From Arachnopeziza araneosa (Eukaryota; Ascomycota; Leotiomycetes; Helotiales; Arachnopezizaceae): 64,000 nt of DNA. How positions within the stretch are numbered: position 1 is the first letter of the stretch; each line of letters begins with the position of its first letter. The position numbers were made by a program, and so were the translations under genes. The stretch spans positions 1 through 64,000 of the forward strand of contig QYAI01000136.1 in the NCBI GenBank assembly GCA_003988855.1. Direction: 5' to 3'. Of this stretch, positions 18,830-30,840 are shown piece by piece. Below the pieces are notes generated by a model, which ran no database searches, had not been told where the DNA came from, and saw nothing but the letters and a program-made list of their open reading frames with translations.

Positions 18830-21800
18830 TCATGCTAAGACTTTTCTACCCGATGCAGCAAATTTAAACCCTTTCGTGATTGGTATCTTTGGGGCTTCAG
18901 CCTTACCAGAAATTAGCATCGCCAACCAAACAGCATCTGCGTTCACGACTTCTAAAGCTTCCTTGGTCTCCTCCCGCTCCCACGCCATCTCCCCAAGTAA
19001 GTCCAAGACCTCGTCAAAAGCCTCGTCCTCAATCCTCACATATCCAATAATTTTAGTCAACAACCTGATCATAGCTTCCCAGACTTGACTATTTTGCGAG
19101 TATATCCCTCTGCCCCCTTTGCCTTTCTTCTCAACTACTACTTTGCTTTTTACTTGGTTCGCGAAGTTGATTAGATCAGCCCATTCCGTTGATATTCGAG
19201 TTCCTAAGAAATCGCCTGCGCATCGACATAGTTCAGCTACCGCATCACAAGCTGCGATACGCACGAATGGCTCATCGTCATAAATCCGCTTGATGACAAC
19301 AGGCCAAATATCATTGACAAGGGGAAGGAATTGGTCTTCATCATTGAAGAGGGCTGCTGATGAAGTGCTGATCAGAGCCAGTAGCTTGGAGCGTAGAAAT
19401 GGTGAAGAAGATGTGAGGTAGTGCTGGGAGAGCCGTGAAATAGACTCTAGCATGGTGTACGTTTTGGTGGGTCGTAGTTTCACGATCGCAGCAGATGGTG
19501 CTGCATCGTCGTCTTGATCCGATAATGATCGCGCCTCTGCTTCGTCTAGGAGCGTTTTGGCAGACTTCCAAGGGGCTCGAGGAACAGCTTCATAGGGGAG
19601 AGATTCTTGGGCAGTCGTTGCTTTGGGTGATATGAGGCTTGAAATATCGGTAATTGTTGGTGTAGGAGGTCTGATTTTGCGATGGGAGGTCGAAGTCTTG
19701 CCATTGTCTATTTGCAACTGTCCTGATTTCGAACCTACAGAGACAATCTCCCCAAGAACTGAAAATAGCGCATCGACAAGTCGTTGATAACCATGGAAAT
19801 TATCCAAGGCTGCAAAGATTGAGGCGACTACATCATCAAGGTAGAGAAGCAGAGAAGGGCCGGTAAGTCGTATCATCATCACCAGCACCTGAGGTGCCTG
19901 AGGTGATATATCGAAAGTGTTGAGTTTTAATGAGATCGCGTTTACCATGTAGTCCACATTATCAACAATCATTTCACTCGCACTAGCGTACCCACAAGCC
20001 GTTGCAACAGTATTGAGACATATTATGGCATGTTCTCGCAGTTTTGAATTCGACGACCCAAGAAACTGAGAGATAGGGTAAAGGGTATCCACAAGTTCGA
20101 TGCGGAACTCCTCCTTTGCACCCTGTGCTGTGACAGCAATAGCTTCCAAAGCAATGCCTTGTAGACGCCAGTCTAGAGTATCATCATCTGTATTTGTAAG
20201 CAATGACAGCGAATATGAGAATAATTCCTGCTCGGTGACTATCTGTTCATTCGACAGGGTCAGAGATGACTCAAAGAACTGATCAAGATCTTGATTCGCT
20301 ATCGCAGAGGATTTCAGGATTTGGAAGGATAGCCAGTACGAAGACAAGACGCTAGGGCCTGAAGCACTTCGAGCGTACTCAAGCATCTCACTCGCGATCT
20401 TTATCTGCGTTTCTCTGCTCCCGAGGTTTCCGAGCAGTGCAGTGAGTTGTATTCGAGTATGTTTTTGACTCTCTTTGGACAACAAGACCGGCGGGAACTG
20501 GACGGAGAAAGCATTGTCCTTCGTCAATGTCATTACAGCTTCACTGTTCAGATCAAATGCAGCTTCCTCAAAACCCTTGGTGAACGTTTTGTCGGAGTCC
20601 AGAGTGACAGTAATACTGTCTCGCAGCGAATTCCCAAGGGCGTCTTCTAATACTGAAGACTCCATGTTTAGAGATCTGAGAAGTCCATGGGTGTCGGTTA
20701 GGCGACTGAGAGCAGCAATTTTAGCTTTCTCGTCATTTGCTTGCATGACTGTTGGTAAACTAGTGACCCAGTTGTAGACTATATCTTTGATCACGTCATT
20801 CAGGTCCCCATGGATAGACGCAAGATCAACAAGACTTGTTGCTCTTTGGCTTAAACCGTCTCCAAAATCGATGCCATTAAGTGTCATACAAGTCTCTATA
20901 AGCATCGAAGTAGATTCTGACATTGTCTCATGACATTCGTCTAGAATAGTGATGCACAGCTTGTTCAGTGCTGTACGTACTTCTACCGACTCATGATTCC
21001 GTAGTTTCACGACATTGGAAATAGCTAGTTTGATTTGGCCGGTAGTTGCCTTTAACCAAGATGCGGAAAGCCTCTTCTCTTCTCCATCACTTGGAAAGGC
21101 TTCGCTAGGACTATTCTTGCCAGTCCTGATAGATCGTGTGCGAATATCGCTTAATATTGAGGTCAGGACATGACTAAACACGCCTAGAGCTTTGGTAATG
21201 AACTTTCGTGACCTTCGAGTACCTGTGGTAGGGATCAAACACTTGGCCAAAGCAGAGATTGTTCCCGGAAGAAAGCTAGAGAGTGCTTCTTGATCCTTGA
21301 CGCTTCGCCATACCTGCTCCAAAGCATATAAAGCTTGCAGCTGTACACCCGACGAAGCGCCCTCAGACACCCCATCTAGTATTACTGTTACGCAGTGACC
21401 TAAAGCTGGTAGAATTTCCTGACTAACTAAACTAGTAGTCGCTCCAGGAGTATTTGCCAAGTCGCGAAATAGAGCTGCGATAGTAGAGTATGTCTCAGCC
21501 AACAGCTCCTCTGGAGCTTGTGTGGGCTCTTTTCCAGGTACTCCGCCAGCGACGAATGTCAGCAAGATCAATAATTGCTTAGCCAGATCTAAAGGAATGC
21601 CTTCGCGCCAACCGTATTCCAGCAAAATCCGAAGGCATTTTATGTTTAGCTCCGACAGTCGATCGGTGAACTTTTTTTTCCTTCTTAGGATTTGAGAGAG
21701 CGGGAAGAAGACGTAGTCAGCTAGCTTCGCATCAAAGACGCCATCTGTTCGCTGACATTTTTCCTCGAGGACCACAAGCAGCTGTGATGTCGACTGTATC

Positions 21801-21963
21801 AAGGCCTTGGAGTTGGTACTACTACCATCGTCCCGGAGGGCTAGCTGACTGAGCTCGACACATTTTGGCTTCAGCTGTTGATTTATCAGAAATGCACTAC
21901 TTTAGAGGGTTGCAATACTTCTTGAAAGAGCACATTCCTGGCAGAGCGAGCTCTGGAGTCCAT
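18830..21963 (-). CDS. TTI1: TTI1-like subunit of the TEL2-TTI1-TTI2 complex
   Basis: A large HEAT-repeat protein that works with Tel2 and Tti2 to fold and assemble PIKK kinases (TOR, ATM/ATR types). Exon 1 (21919-21963) encodes MDSRARSARNVLFQE; after a 44-bp intron, exon 2 (18830-21874) opens with LKPKCVELSQLAL. The total is 1,029 residues, the usual size for fungal TTI1. Supporting blocks are YVFFPLSQILRRK, IKCLRILLEYGWR, ALYALEQVWRSV and the C-terminal segment VRIAACDAVAELCRC. The protein is helical throughout with no catalytic motif. An in-frame ATG at 22096-22098 could add 45 residues, but MDSRA fits better. Confidence 0.88.
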
Positions 21964-22442
21964 GGCAATCAGGGTTGCGACTCCATAATACTGAATGAAG
22001 GCATCCGGTTGTCGCGAGGCTGAGACGCCACGGCGGGGTGGATCCAGAGGAATATAATTAGACACCAACTGATGACTACGTCTACTCTGACCTCTCATTG
22101 GCTACTTTACGTCTACATTTAAGTCTGGAGCAGAGACTTCAATCGAATATAAACCTTGTAGAAGATTAACTGGACCAACCTGGGGCTACTAAATTCATGA
22201 ACCGAAAATGATGTTGAGTTATGAGAATAAGCGACTCCGAGTTTACGATTGGGAAGCTGCTAGATACTCTTGTAGCAGATCATCCGGGCAAATATTTCCA
22301 AAGTCAATGTGCACATTCTGTGAATTTTACTTTTTTCATTGAAGACTACAACGCAAGTCATGTCACGTAATCTCTATTCTCGGTGACATCAAAATATCTG
22401 TCCATGGCGAGGTTACTAATATTTGTAGTGAATTTCCTTGTT
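21964..22442. other. Intergenic region
   Basis: Upstream of TTI1 and downstream of the next minus-strand gene. AT-rich around 22140-22440. No repeats or RNA genes recognised. Confidence 0.4.
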
Positions 22443-24376
22443 TCACTCTGCAGATGTGGCAGCCGTCTTGGGTTTACCTGCATTCATCCACGCAAATGCT
22501 GAGCCCCCCCCGACTGGATTTGACGACCTAGGAATTGTTGCGATGGCCTTTGCGACTTTTTGCTCTTCCGAGTTGACCCTCTTGGGCTCCCAACGGTAAG
22601 GCATGTTCTCTTGTTTTTCAATCTGGCTCTTTCTCCTAAATTCGCTAGATGGTCGAGTTGGAGCAGGTTCATACGCAACTCCAGTACCGGTGGAGGAGCG
22701 AGCCGGCGTTGTAGGAGGTACTGCTGACATAGTTGATTTAGATGAAGGTTTGAGAACTTTCATACTTCGACCCGCTCCTCGAGTTGCTCGTTGATATCCG
22801 CTGGTAGTTTCAGTTTCGGTTCCATTCGTCAGATTCCCTTGACGCCATGAGCCCCAAATACCACCTGATGATTCATGTCGGACTGTGTCGGAGTTTGCTA
22901 TCTCTGATGGCTCTGGTTCGGTGCTAGAGCTATCGATATTGTGATGCTTCTCGGAGTCAGAGAAGTTCCCGTTTGCCGAGGTGCCAACAGATTTCACACT
23001 AGAGGCTCTGTGGCGATTATTTGGAAAACCGGAATCTGTTGGGGACAATGTATTGGCTGAGTGCAGCGATGGTTGCTCCGTGTCAAAAGTGCTCTTATTC
23101 TCTTGAATCTCGTTGCTGAGTGCCGCAGTGACCAAATCAGAAGTAGGGACGAATTTTGGCTTGGATTCTGTAGGAGTAAATGAAGGTGCAGTCGCTTTAA
23201 GTTCGTTCTTCTCTGGAGGAATATTCGCCGTACATAGATTCTTGAAGGTGTTCTCATCTTCCGGTCGAACAAAAGGAACTGAAATCTTATTTCGATCATC
23301 GCCATACAATGTCATCAAATTTTGCGAGAAGAGAATATCTGCGTTGTGTGCTCGCAGGGTATCGCTACCCAGGAACACACGGATGCCTTTCTTCAGTCCA
23401 TGAGCAGGACGTTGAGAGACCCCGATTATCTCGAAATCCGCAGAGAGAGTGGGAAGTTGAGGGGCTGGACTATTTGATCGCGAGGTTGCGTGCGTGATGA
23501 TTGCTTCTGGAAGATAAACAGGAAGTCTGATGGTATGTCGACCAGAAGCATCCTTCTGTATATGATCTACTAGACCTAAGTCTTTCACAAGAGCGAAATC
23601 AAGAATCGATCTTTGGGATCCAGAGCAGACAGCTGCATAAAGAAGAGCATTATGTGAAAAATTGGTTGTCAACCAGCAACGAATAATGGAAGGAACAGTT
23701 CCTAGAACAAACAGCCCAGGGGGAGGTTCAGGAATATCGAGTGGGGACTCGTCATCTTGACCTCCAATCATAAAATTAGTATCTAGGCCAAGACTACTTG
23801 TCCGCCCAGACAAGGAATGAACAGAATGACCGGCTGAACTATGCCTGCCGTCTGATTTGTGCGATAATGAGCGCTCCGTCATGGGATGACTTCCAAGTCC
23901 ACTGCTGGGACGTACAGGACCAAACTCTCCAGAATTTCGAGAACCAGCAGCCCAATTAGAACCTTGCAAAGCACTGACATCGAATCGAACACTATTAGCT
24001 CGTGAAGCTCCGCGTCTTACTGGCTCCTCATCAGCTTCCAAATGAAGCCCCCCGAGTAGATTTTGTCCTTGTTCATCGTCGAAGTCATCAAAGACGTCGT
24101 TTGTCGGGTTTTGTATCGGGCCTGTAGCGAAGAGCAATTAACAACTCAGAACTTGTTTATCCTTGGATTGGACTGACCTTGCTGAGGTGTACCACTCAAG
24201 ACGCCTGGGAAGGGAGAACCACTTCCCCAAACGGACTTGAGCGCAGCATCATCTGCCTGGCGTTTTTCCAAACGCAAAAGTCTGTCTGCATGGTTAAGTT
24301 GTACGGCTTGAACGTGCTTAACGTCCATCTGAACATGGTATAAATCTTCTCGAGAAGCGGTGAACTGTGGATCCAT
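22443..24376 (-). CDS. Conserved fungal protein with retropepsin-like domain
   Basis: Exons 24178-24376 and 22443-24121 (56-bp intron) encode 625 residues. The N-terminus (MDPQFTASREDLYHVQ, then HVQAVQLNHADRLLRLEKR) looks like a short coiled coil. Residues about 210-400 hold a beta-rich domain. It reads PPPGLFVLGTVPSIIRCWL, AAVCSGSQRSILDF, LPVYLPEAI, VFLGSDTLRAHNADI and MTLYGD. The order hydrophobic-S/T-G-S, LGL, then I-LG-D-LR-HNA-I-N-L-L is that of retroviral-type aspartic proteases, but the usual D-S/T-G is CSGS here. The rest is Ser/Thr-rich and disordered, ending in SNPVGGGSAFAWMNAGKPK. I recognise it as conserved among moulds but know no established function. A non-catalytic retropepsin-like fold is my inference. 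Confidence 0.7.
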
Positions 24377-25450
24377 GCCAAACTTTGTTTGAGTGAGACA
24401 ATGACTGATTTCGTAAATATCGGAGAAACCAGATGCGAAGACAAAATACAAAGCCAGCCGTCAGAAGGAGATGTTAATGGAGCCAATACTCTGCTGTTTG
24501 TACAGTCCGGGAGCCGGCCTCGAAACGTAAGAGATGGTGTGCAGGTCTGTATTCCTATTGCACTCCTGGGAGGACGGCCAAGTTGTTGATCCAAGAGGAA
24601 ACAGCCCTGTTATCTCATCAAACGGTAGCTTAACTCACGACAGTGTTGACTTCCAGAGGTGGGTAAGTCCTGCCTGCTGTGGCGACCAGAGACTCTCTGC
24701 GAATGTCCTTTGAGCGCAGGTCACAAACGCCGCCTCCCCCACCACATTGACCTACAACCGATGGCCACTGCACTCTTCAGTGGCCCCGATATGTTTATAC
24801 CAGTTCTGGCACGAATGGATAATTCCCTGTTATGGCAAAACAAAAGGGAAAGCAGAGGAACAGATTCGGTTGGGGCGCAATGCGAATGTAGAATAATCGT
24901 CCAAGGTGCGAGAGATTTATGGAATGGTTTCGTAGCAGAGTTTGAGGAGAGTAGGATATCGCTTTCAAGTAGGATGGAGAAAGGACTGTGTTGGAGGATG
25001 GCTTTGTAGATTGACGTTACAGATAATCACGGTCTCGATTTTATTGGACGCGTTGGTAGTTCAGGCCACCAAGAACTATAGTCGAATCAAGGAAGGTCGG
25101 AATTACTCCTCGATAAAGGGAGACGATGACAAGTGCTCGTTGGCCGTTGGAATGTTTAATAAAAAAGTGATGGAATTTCTGCCGTCTTGTATTGACGATG
25201 CCGTATTTGACGGAGATTGGTGAAGCTGGGGATTGCAGGGGTCTCGAAAGTCGATATGACAAGACAGTGCATCAACATTTAACTGATCGTCTTGAAAATT
25301 GATTGCTCTAAAATCACTGATAATGCATAGTCTCTGAGAAAGGAATATTGTATTCTACCAGCAACAATTTTTCCTTTCCGGGTTTCGCGAAGTACAGCTT
25401 TGGACGAACCCCTCCATTCAATACTCTAGACTGACCGCACATTCCTACAA
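24377..25450. other. Intergenic region
   Basis: About 1.1 kb between two minus-strand genes; it should hold the promoter of the retropepsin-like gene. Short frames here lack domains. A near-direct repeat (tcaaggaaggtcggaattac / ggaaggtcggaatt-like) is too short to be meaningful. Confidence 0.4.
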
Positions 25451-26392
25451 TTACTTTTTGTCGATTCTCGGGGCGGCAGTCCAGTGTCTGCGGAATGTTA
25501 ACATGGTATTAAGACAAAAGGGATTCACTCGACATACGGAAATATCCAAGATGGCTTGTCGTATGGTTCTGCCATCCAAGTTTTCCCTATGACAGGTAGC
25601 ACTTCATTGGAGAACACATTATATCCGGCACCAGTGAGATGCAATCCATCCACGAGTAAATGCCGTAAGCCACGATTGTCACCCAATGCAAGTGTACCGA
25701 GTAAAGTAGGTAAACTCTTATCTTTGTCGTGATCCGGAGTCAGAATACTGGCTTCTCTCATCATTGCAGTCCACAGATCAATTAAGATAACATCCTCAAA
25801 TTCCGCTGCAATATCGCGGACTGCTTGAGCATATTCAGCAGTGATCGCTTGATGTCTTGTTAATGCTGGGTTGCCCTTCTTTAAATCTTCCTGGTTAAGA
25901 TGGGTCTCGTTAATTGGAGGGGGGGTTACTAAAAGAATCTTTGGACGATGAGCTGTGATTGAAGGATGTACGAGGATTGCTTTAATGTTCTTTTTGTAAT
26001 CTTCCAGTGGAACATGTTGACCTGAGCGAGTTCCTGGAAGGCAAGCATCATTGGCTCCAAAGAGGATAAGCTATATGTATCATGATTTGGTACGTGAGGA
26101 GTCAAATTGGTTCGGCTCACAAGATAATCAACCTTTGCACACGAAGGAGACGGAATCAGATCCTCCAAGATGACCAGAGCATTAGCCGTGTTGTAGCCAC
26201 TCTAAGAACTTTCTTAGCCGGGACTCATGGTAAGAAGGGCTAGACACTCACTAGTCCTCTGTTGATAACATCAAGCCTTCGTTGGCAATGCTCTTCTAGG
26301 GCAGCGCCAAAAGAAAACCCATCTCGTAAGAAGCTTGTATATTGGACGATGGAGTCTCCGAGCAGGATAAATTGAGGGTACCGTTGATCCAT
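25451..26392 (-). CDS. IAH1: GDSL/SGNH esterase, isoamyl acetate hydrolase type
   Basis: An SGNH-fold esterase like yeast Iah1, which hydrolyses acetate esters such as isoamyl acetate. Four exons (26252-26392, 26121-26201, 25538-26070, 25451-25487) join in phase to 263 residues; Iah1 has 238. All four blocks are visible: FILLGDSIVQY (catalytic Ser), NRGLSGYNTA (Gly), LFGANDACLP (Asn), and DGLHLTGAGY (catalytic Asp and His). All three introns are 50 bp. There is no signal peptide, consistent with an intracellular enzyme. It is divergent from the CLC gene. Confidence 0.92.
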
Positions 26393-27074
26393 GACTGTAG
26401 TGCGAATCAGCTCTGCTGGTTGCCGGTATCAGTCACTTGCGAGAGGCATTCATCCAATCAACCTTGCAGCCTTGTGCATAAAGAAGATAGACGGCGGAAG
26501 CGAAGGGGAAAGCCACAGACCCTGATCACCAGCACCAGTGCTTGAAGCGGAATGGGCAACGCCACATGAGGCTGTTTCGGTGCTCATCCGCTTGAAGGCG
26601 TCATCCGGGGCGCATCAGAAACTGGGAGGTCTGCCTTTGGACTGTACTCCGTACTTATGTCTTGACCCGTTCAACACTTGCATAAGCCCCCCTGACATAA
26701 GCTTGCACGAGGCCACACCTGCCTCCAACGCTTCACTTGGCCGAGACTTTTCCTCGTACCAGCTACCCTCGTGACAATCGTCACTGGTGCAACCTTTGAT
26801 ATACAGACCGAGATGGTGCAGCCATAATCGATTCCATCCCCTTCCTCTCCACGAATTACATGAGCCGCGGATCCATCCGCGCGTCAACAGTGCTCGCTGT
26901 GAAGGCTTACTGACTGCTCTGGGCTGTTGACAACCACAACACAGGCCTTCTCCATCCGTGATTCCTCCCATCCCTGGGCGGACAACGTCAATCACGACCC
27001 CCCGATGACCCTCCCACCTGCACCTAAACCCCCCACCCTACATCGCAGCATGAAGCACCTATTTCGCCTTTAAC
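26393..27074. promoter_or_regulatory. Divergent promoter region of IAH1-like and CLC genes
   Basis: A 0.7-kb gap between two genes transcribed outward. The right part (26990-27040) is C-rich (CCCCCCGATG, ACCCCCCACCC), and the CLC start follows TAACATG. A 126-codon minus-strand frame at 26615-26995 has no domain and I reject it. Confidence 0.4.
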
Positions 27075-30000
27075 ATGCCGAAATTACAAAAGAGCTGGTC
27101 GGGTCACTCCGCATCTTCACGGACAATGAACGATCTGTCAATGACTCTCGGCCTTGGTGAATCTGCCGATATTTCTTCACCCCCTTCCCCGACAGCTCAG
27201 AAGAACTTGTCCCGATCACAAAGTAATCTCTCTGACGAGAGGACACCCCTCCTCCAGAGTGCTGGACGCTCTCGAATCCGAATCCAGTCGGCGACCGAGT
27301 CGGGGAATGCAAAGGCACAACTGCCCCGACTCCCAAGCTTTGCAGGTAAGCATATCATCCATACACGTCTCTCGAAGAGAAAAAGAGCTCAGCTAACCCT
27401 TCCTAGGAAGTTTAAGCCATACTCGGCACCATAGTCGGGTAGGATCATGGAGCTCAAGGCTTGCAACTGCCTTTGCTAAAAATAACTCGATGCTGGAATC
27501 CAAAGGCTCTTTCAATCTCGATGAACGAGTATGGTATGATCAATTCACGTCTACGGACTGGGTACATGATAGCATTGCGGATGCCTATCGAGTCAAAGCT
27601 CTCCGGAGCCGAAAGGACATCAAGGGACGTATACAAGCCTTTTTCGATGGGACACAAGGCTGGATCTTATCTGCTTTGGTAGGGTCCTTGGTTGCAACAA
27701 TAGCATACTGTGTGGATATATCTGAAGCCCCGGTCTTCGACTGGAAAGATGGGTATTGCTCCAAGGGTTTTTTCATCAATGAAAAGGTATGTTCTCTAGC
27801 ACCTTGTCCGTTCTTTCATCTTTCCAGTCCTCTTCAATCAACTTTCTTAGTGAGAGCTTCTCTCGAGCTCTGAGTTTCTTTAGTGTTCACCTTCTTAAAA
27901 TCTACATCTCCCTGGCTTATGACACGCATATCGAAAAATGAGTCATGCAGTCTACATGGTACTAACTATATGTTAGTTATGCTGTCCAGAAGGAGGTCGC
28001 TGTGATGATTGGGAGTCGTGGTCGAATTTTGTTCGCATTCCAGGGATTAGTCCGGACGTGGTCGAATTTGGAATCTTCGTCTTTTTAGTAGTCTTGTTTT
28101 CAACATTGTCATGCCTTCTTACTCTCACAACTAGAACTGTAGTTCCGTCAACTTATCACATGTCGACCCTGGATGAAAATCTTGCAGCCACAAGTCGTCA
28201 TCCTCCCCAAGACGACGGGACGGCCAGTCCAAAACAGGTTGTCGATAGCGAGGTTTCGGCCCCTATGATCTACTACTCAGCTGCCGGTAGCGGAGTTGCT
28301 GAAGTGAGAGTTATTCTTAGTGGGTTTGTTTTGCACGGATTTCTTGGAGTAAAAACTCTTGTAGTCAAAACTCTTGCCTTGGTTTTGAGCGTTGCTTCAG
28401 GCCTGAGCTTAGGCAAAGAAGGCCCCTTTGTTCATATCGCAACCTGCGTAGGCAATATCGCGTGCCGCCTGTTCAGTAAATACGATAGCAACGATGGGAA
28501 GCGTCGAGAGGTTCTTTCGGCTGCTGCTGCGGCTGGTGTAGCAGTTGCTTTTGGTGCTCCAATTGGGGGAGTCCTCTTTTGCTTGGAAGAAGTTGCGTAT
28601 TTTTTCCCAGCGAAGACTCTCTTCAGAACATTCTTTTGTTGTATTACAGCAGCTCTTACTCTTAAATTCCTCAACCCATACGGCACCAACAAGATCGTTA
28701 TGTTTGAAGTGAGATATCTTACAGACTGGGAGTTTTTTGAGCTTGCTGCGTTTATTCTCGTTGGTGTTCTTGGCGGTGCTGTCGGTGCCATCTTCATTAA
28801 AGCATCAAGATCTTGGGCTCGGTCATTCCGCAAGATTAGGATTATCAAAAGATGGCCGCTTGTTGAGGTCATGTTGGTTGCGTTAATCACTGGGATTGTT
28901 AGCTACTGGAACATATACACAAAGGTCCCAGTCGCTAAATTGCTCTTCAATCTTGCCAGTCCTTGTTATCCAGATAAGGTTGACGATCTACATCTCTGCC
29001 CTGATGATATGGACGAGATATTTTCAATTATCAAGAGCTTGACAGGAGCATTCTTTATCAAGGGACTTCTCACAATCATAACTTTTGGAATTGTAGGTTT
29101 AGAGCTCGCTTCTAATTTACAGCTACTTCTAACATTTTATTGCAGAAGGTTCCTGCCGGTATTTATGTTCCATCTATGGTAGTTGGTGGTCTGATGGGAC
29201 GAATTATCGGGCATTCAGTTCAATGGGTCGTTCTTCGATTCCCAACCTCGCCTATCTTTGGAAACTGTGCTGCATATGTTGACGGTAAATCTTGTATCAC
29301 TCCTGGAGTCTACGCCTTGATTGCTGCAGGTTCGACTATGTGTGGAGTGACACGACTGTCGGTGACCCTAGCAGTAATCTTATTTGAGTTGACAGGTTCT
29401 TTGGATTATGTCTTGCCATTTTCACTTGCAATTCTAGTTGCGAAATGGACTGCGGACTTGATCGAGCCCCTCAGCATATATGTAAGGATCGCATTCATCA
29501 CAACTAAATTTAAACTAAGTGTTGTAGGATCTACTCACAAACTTAAATTCTTACCCATTCCTTGATAATAAGCACAAACCAGTGTTCACATCAGACTTAG
29601 CGGATATAGTTCCTCGGATCCGCCGAGAAAGGCTAATTGACATTACAACCTCGCCTTTGGTGTCGGCCAGCAGTCTTCGTAAGAAACTGGAGATACTTCA
29701 CAGAGCTGGAGAGCTCGACGGAGGACTTCCAATCATTAGAGATGAAATTCTAGTTGGGCTTATTCCGGCTCCAGATCTAGAATATGCGCTTGATCATCTC
29801 GAGGATGAGCCTGGAAGTTTGTGTTTGATGACCAAAGTTTCAAGCTACGACTCTGATAATGATGCTTATTCTGATCCAACTGATTTCACACCATGGATTG
29901 ATCAAGCCCCACTGGCACTTGATATCCATTCGCCAATGGATCTGGTTTACGAGTGTTTTGTCAAGCTCGGACTTCGTTACGTTTGTGTTTTGAAGGAAGG

Positions 30001-30130
30001 GCGATTCGCAGGTTTGGTAAGCCTTTCTCTCATTTTCTCATCGCAAGTTAGCTAATCTAGAAAGACACACAAGAAAACCTTTGTAAAGTATATGCGGGAA
30101 TTGGAAGAAAAGGAAGGCCACATATCGTAG
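27075..30130 (+). CDS. CLC-family voltage-gated chloride channel/transporter
   Basis: Six exons (27075-27345, 27407-27786, 27977-29092, 29146-29481, 29528-30016, 30065-30130) encode 885 residues. After a disordered Ser-rich N-terminus come the CLC transmembrane segments. Selectivity motifs are GSGVAEVRV (GSGIPE position), GKEGPFV at about 362 with the gating glutamate, and VPAGIYVPSM (GxFxP position). The cytosolic end carries a CBS pair, from about DIVPRIRRERLID to GLRYVCVLKEGRFAGL, and finishes KKTFVKYMRELEEKEG. The relative in yeast is Gef1, a Golgi/vacuolar exchanger. Introns are 46-61 bp except one of 190 bp that ends in a perfect TACTAAC branch site. The last acceptor is an unusual AAAG, chosen to hold the frame. 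Confidence 0.93.
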
Positions 30131-30840
30131 AGCATTGCATTTTGCATTGGGTTTGGCGTATCACAACACACGAAATTGTATTCTTGGCATAGGATTACTT
30201 GGAGAAGATTTATTCATACCCATGGTTTGTTGTAGTATACTATTGTTTAGCATCTCGAGGGACTGCATATCACAGCATCATTGGCGTTAGTCTGGGCAGT
30301 TGGAGTGGCCCAGTGGTTTGTGTAAGAGAATTTATTAGCATAGGTATCCTCTATCATTATTCCGCTAATATGTCCAAACCGGAATGTAATTAACGTCAAT
30401 CACTGCGTACCGGAAAACACTGCGTGGTAGGAACAATTTGTGATGTGGTTGTAAAAAGGATACATTCCTAATTCTATGAGAAGCGGCTATTTATGCCCGC
30501 CTAGCTTCGTCACATGACTGTCGCATGTGACAGTCATGTGAGAGTGAATAATCTCATAACACTGCGTGCCCGAGACAGATTGAAACAGTTGCAACAACTG
30601 GGACTTTTGTGCTTTGAAGGAGGTGTCGACTTAATGGATGCCCGAGTCCTCTATTTGCGCGACACATGATTTAAGGCCGTGTGCGAACTCTTCTTCACAT
30701 ATTCGCGATGTCTCCTTGCTGGACATATCTACAGTGAATGTCGAAATTGGTGTTAGTCTTGAACAATGATTGCCTTTGATTGAATCCCTGTAATTCTGGA
30801 GCGCTAATACTATTGAGCTATAAGAGCCATATGCCCTCGT
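30131..30840. other. Intergenic region with nested repeats
   Basis: Contains the 3' end of the CLC unit, the left inverted repeat and the solo LTR. The stretch 30574-30840 beyond the LTR shows no feature and serves as the 3' flank of the PD-(D/E)XK gene. Confidence 0.5.
30425..30561 (-). repeat. Solo LTR with 5-bp target duplication
   Basis: On the minus strand this 137-bp unit begins TGTTATGAG and ends CCTACCA, like the copy at 222-371. It is flanked by a perfect CTGCG duplication (30420-30424 and 30562-30566), the 5-bp size typical of LTR-retrotransposon integration. There is no internal region, so it is a solo LTR left by recombination. It interrupts the left inverted repeat of the putative TIR element, so it inserted later than that element. 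Confidence 0.85.
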
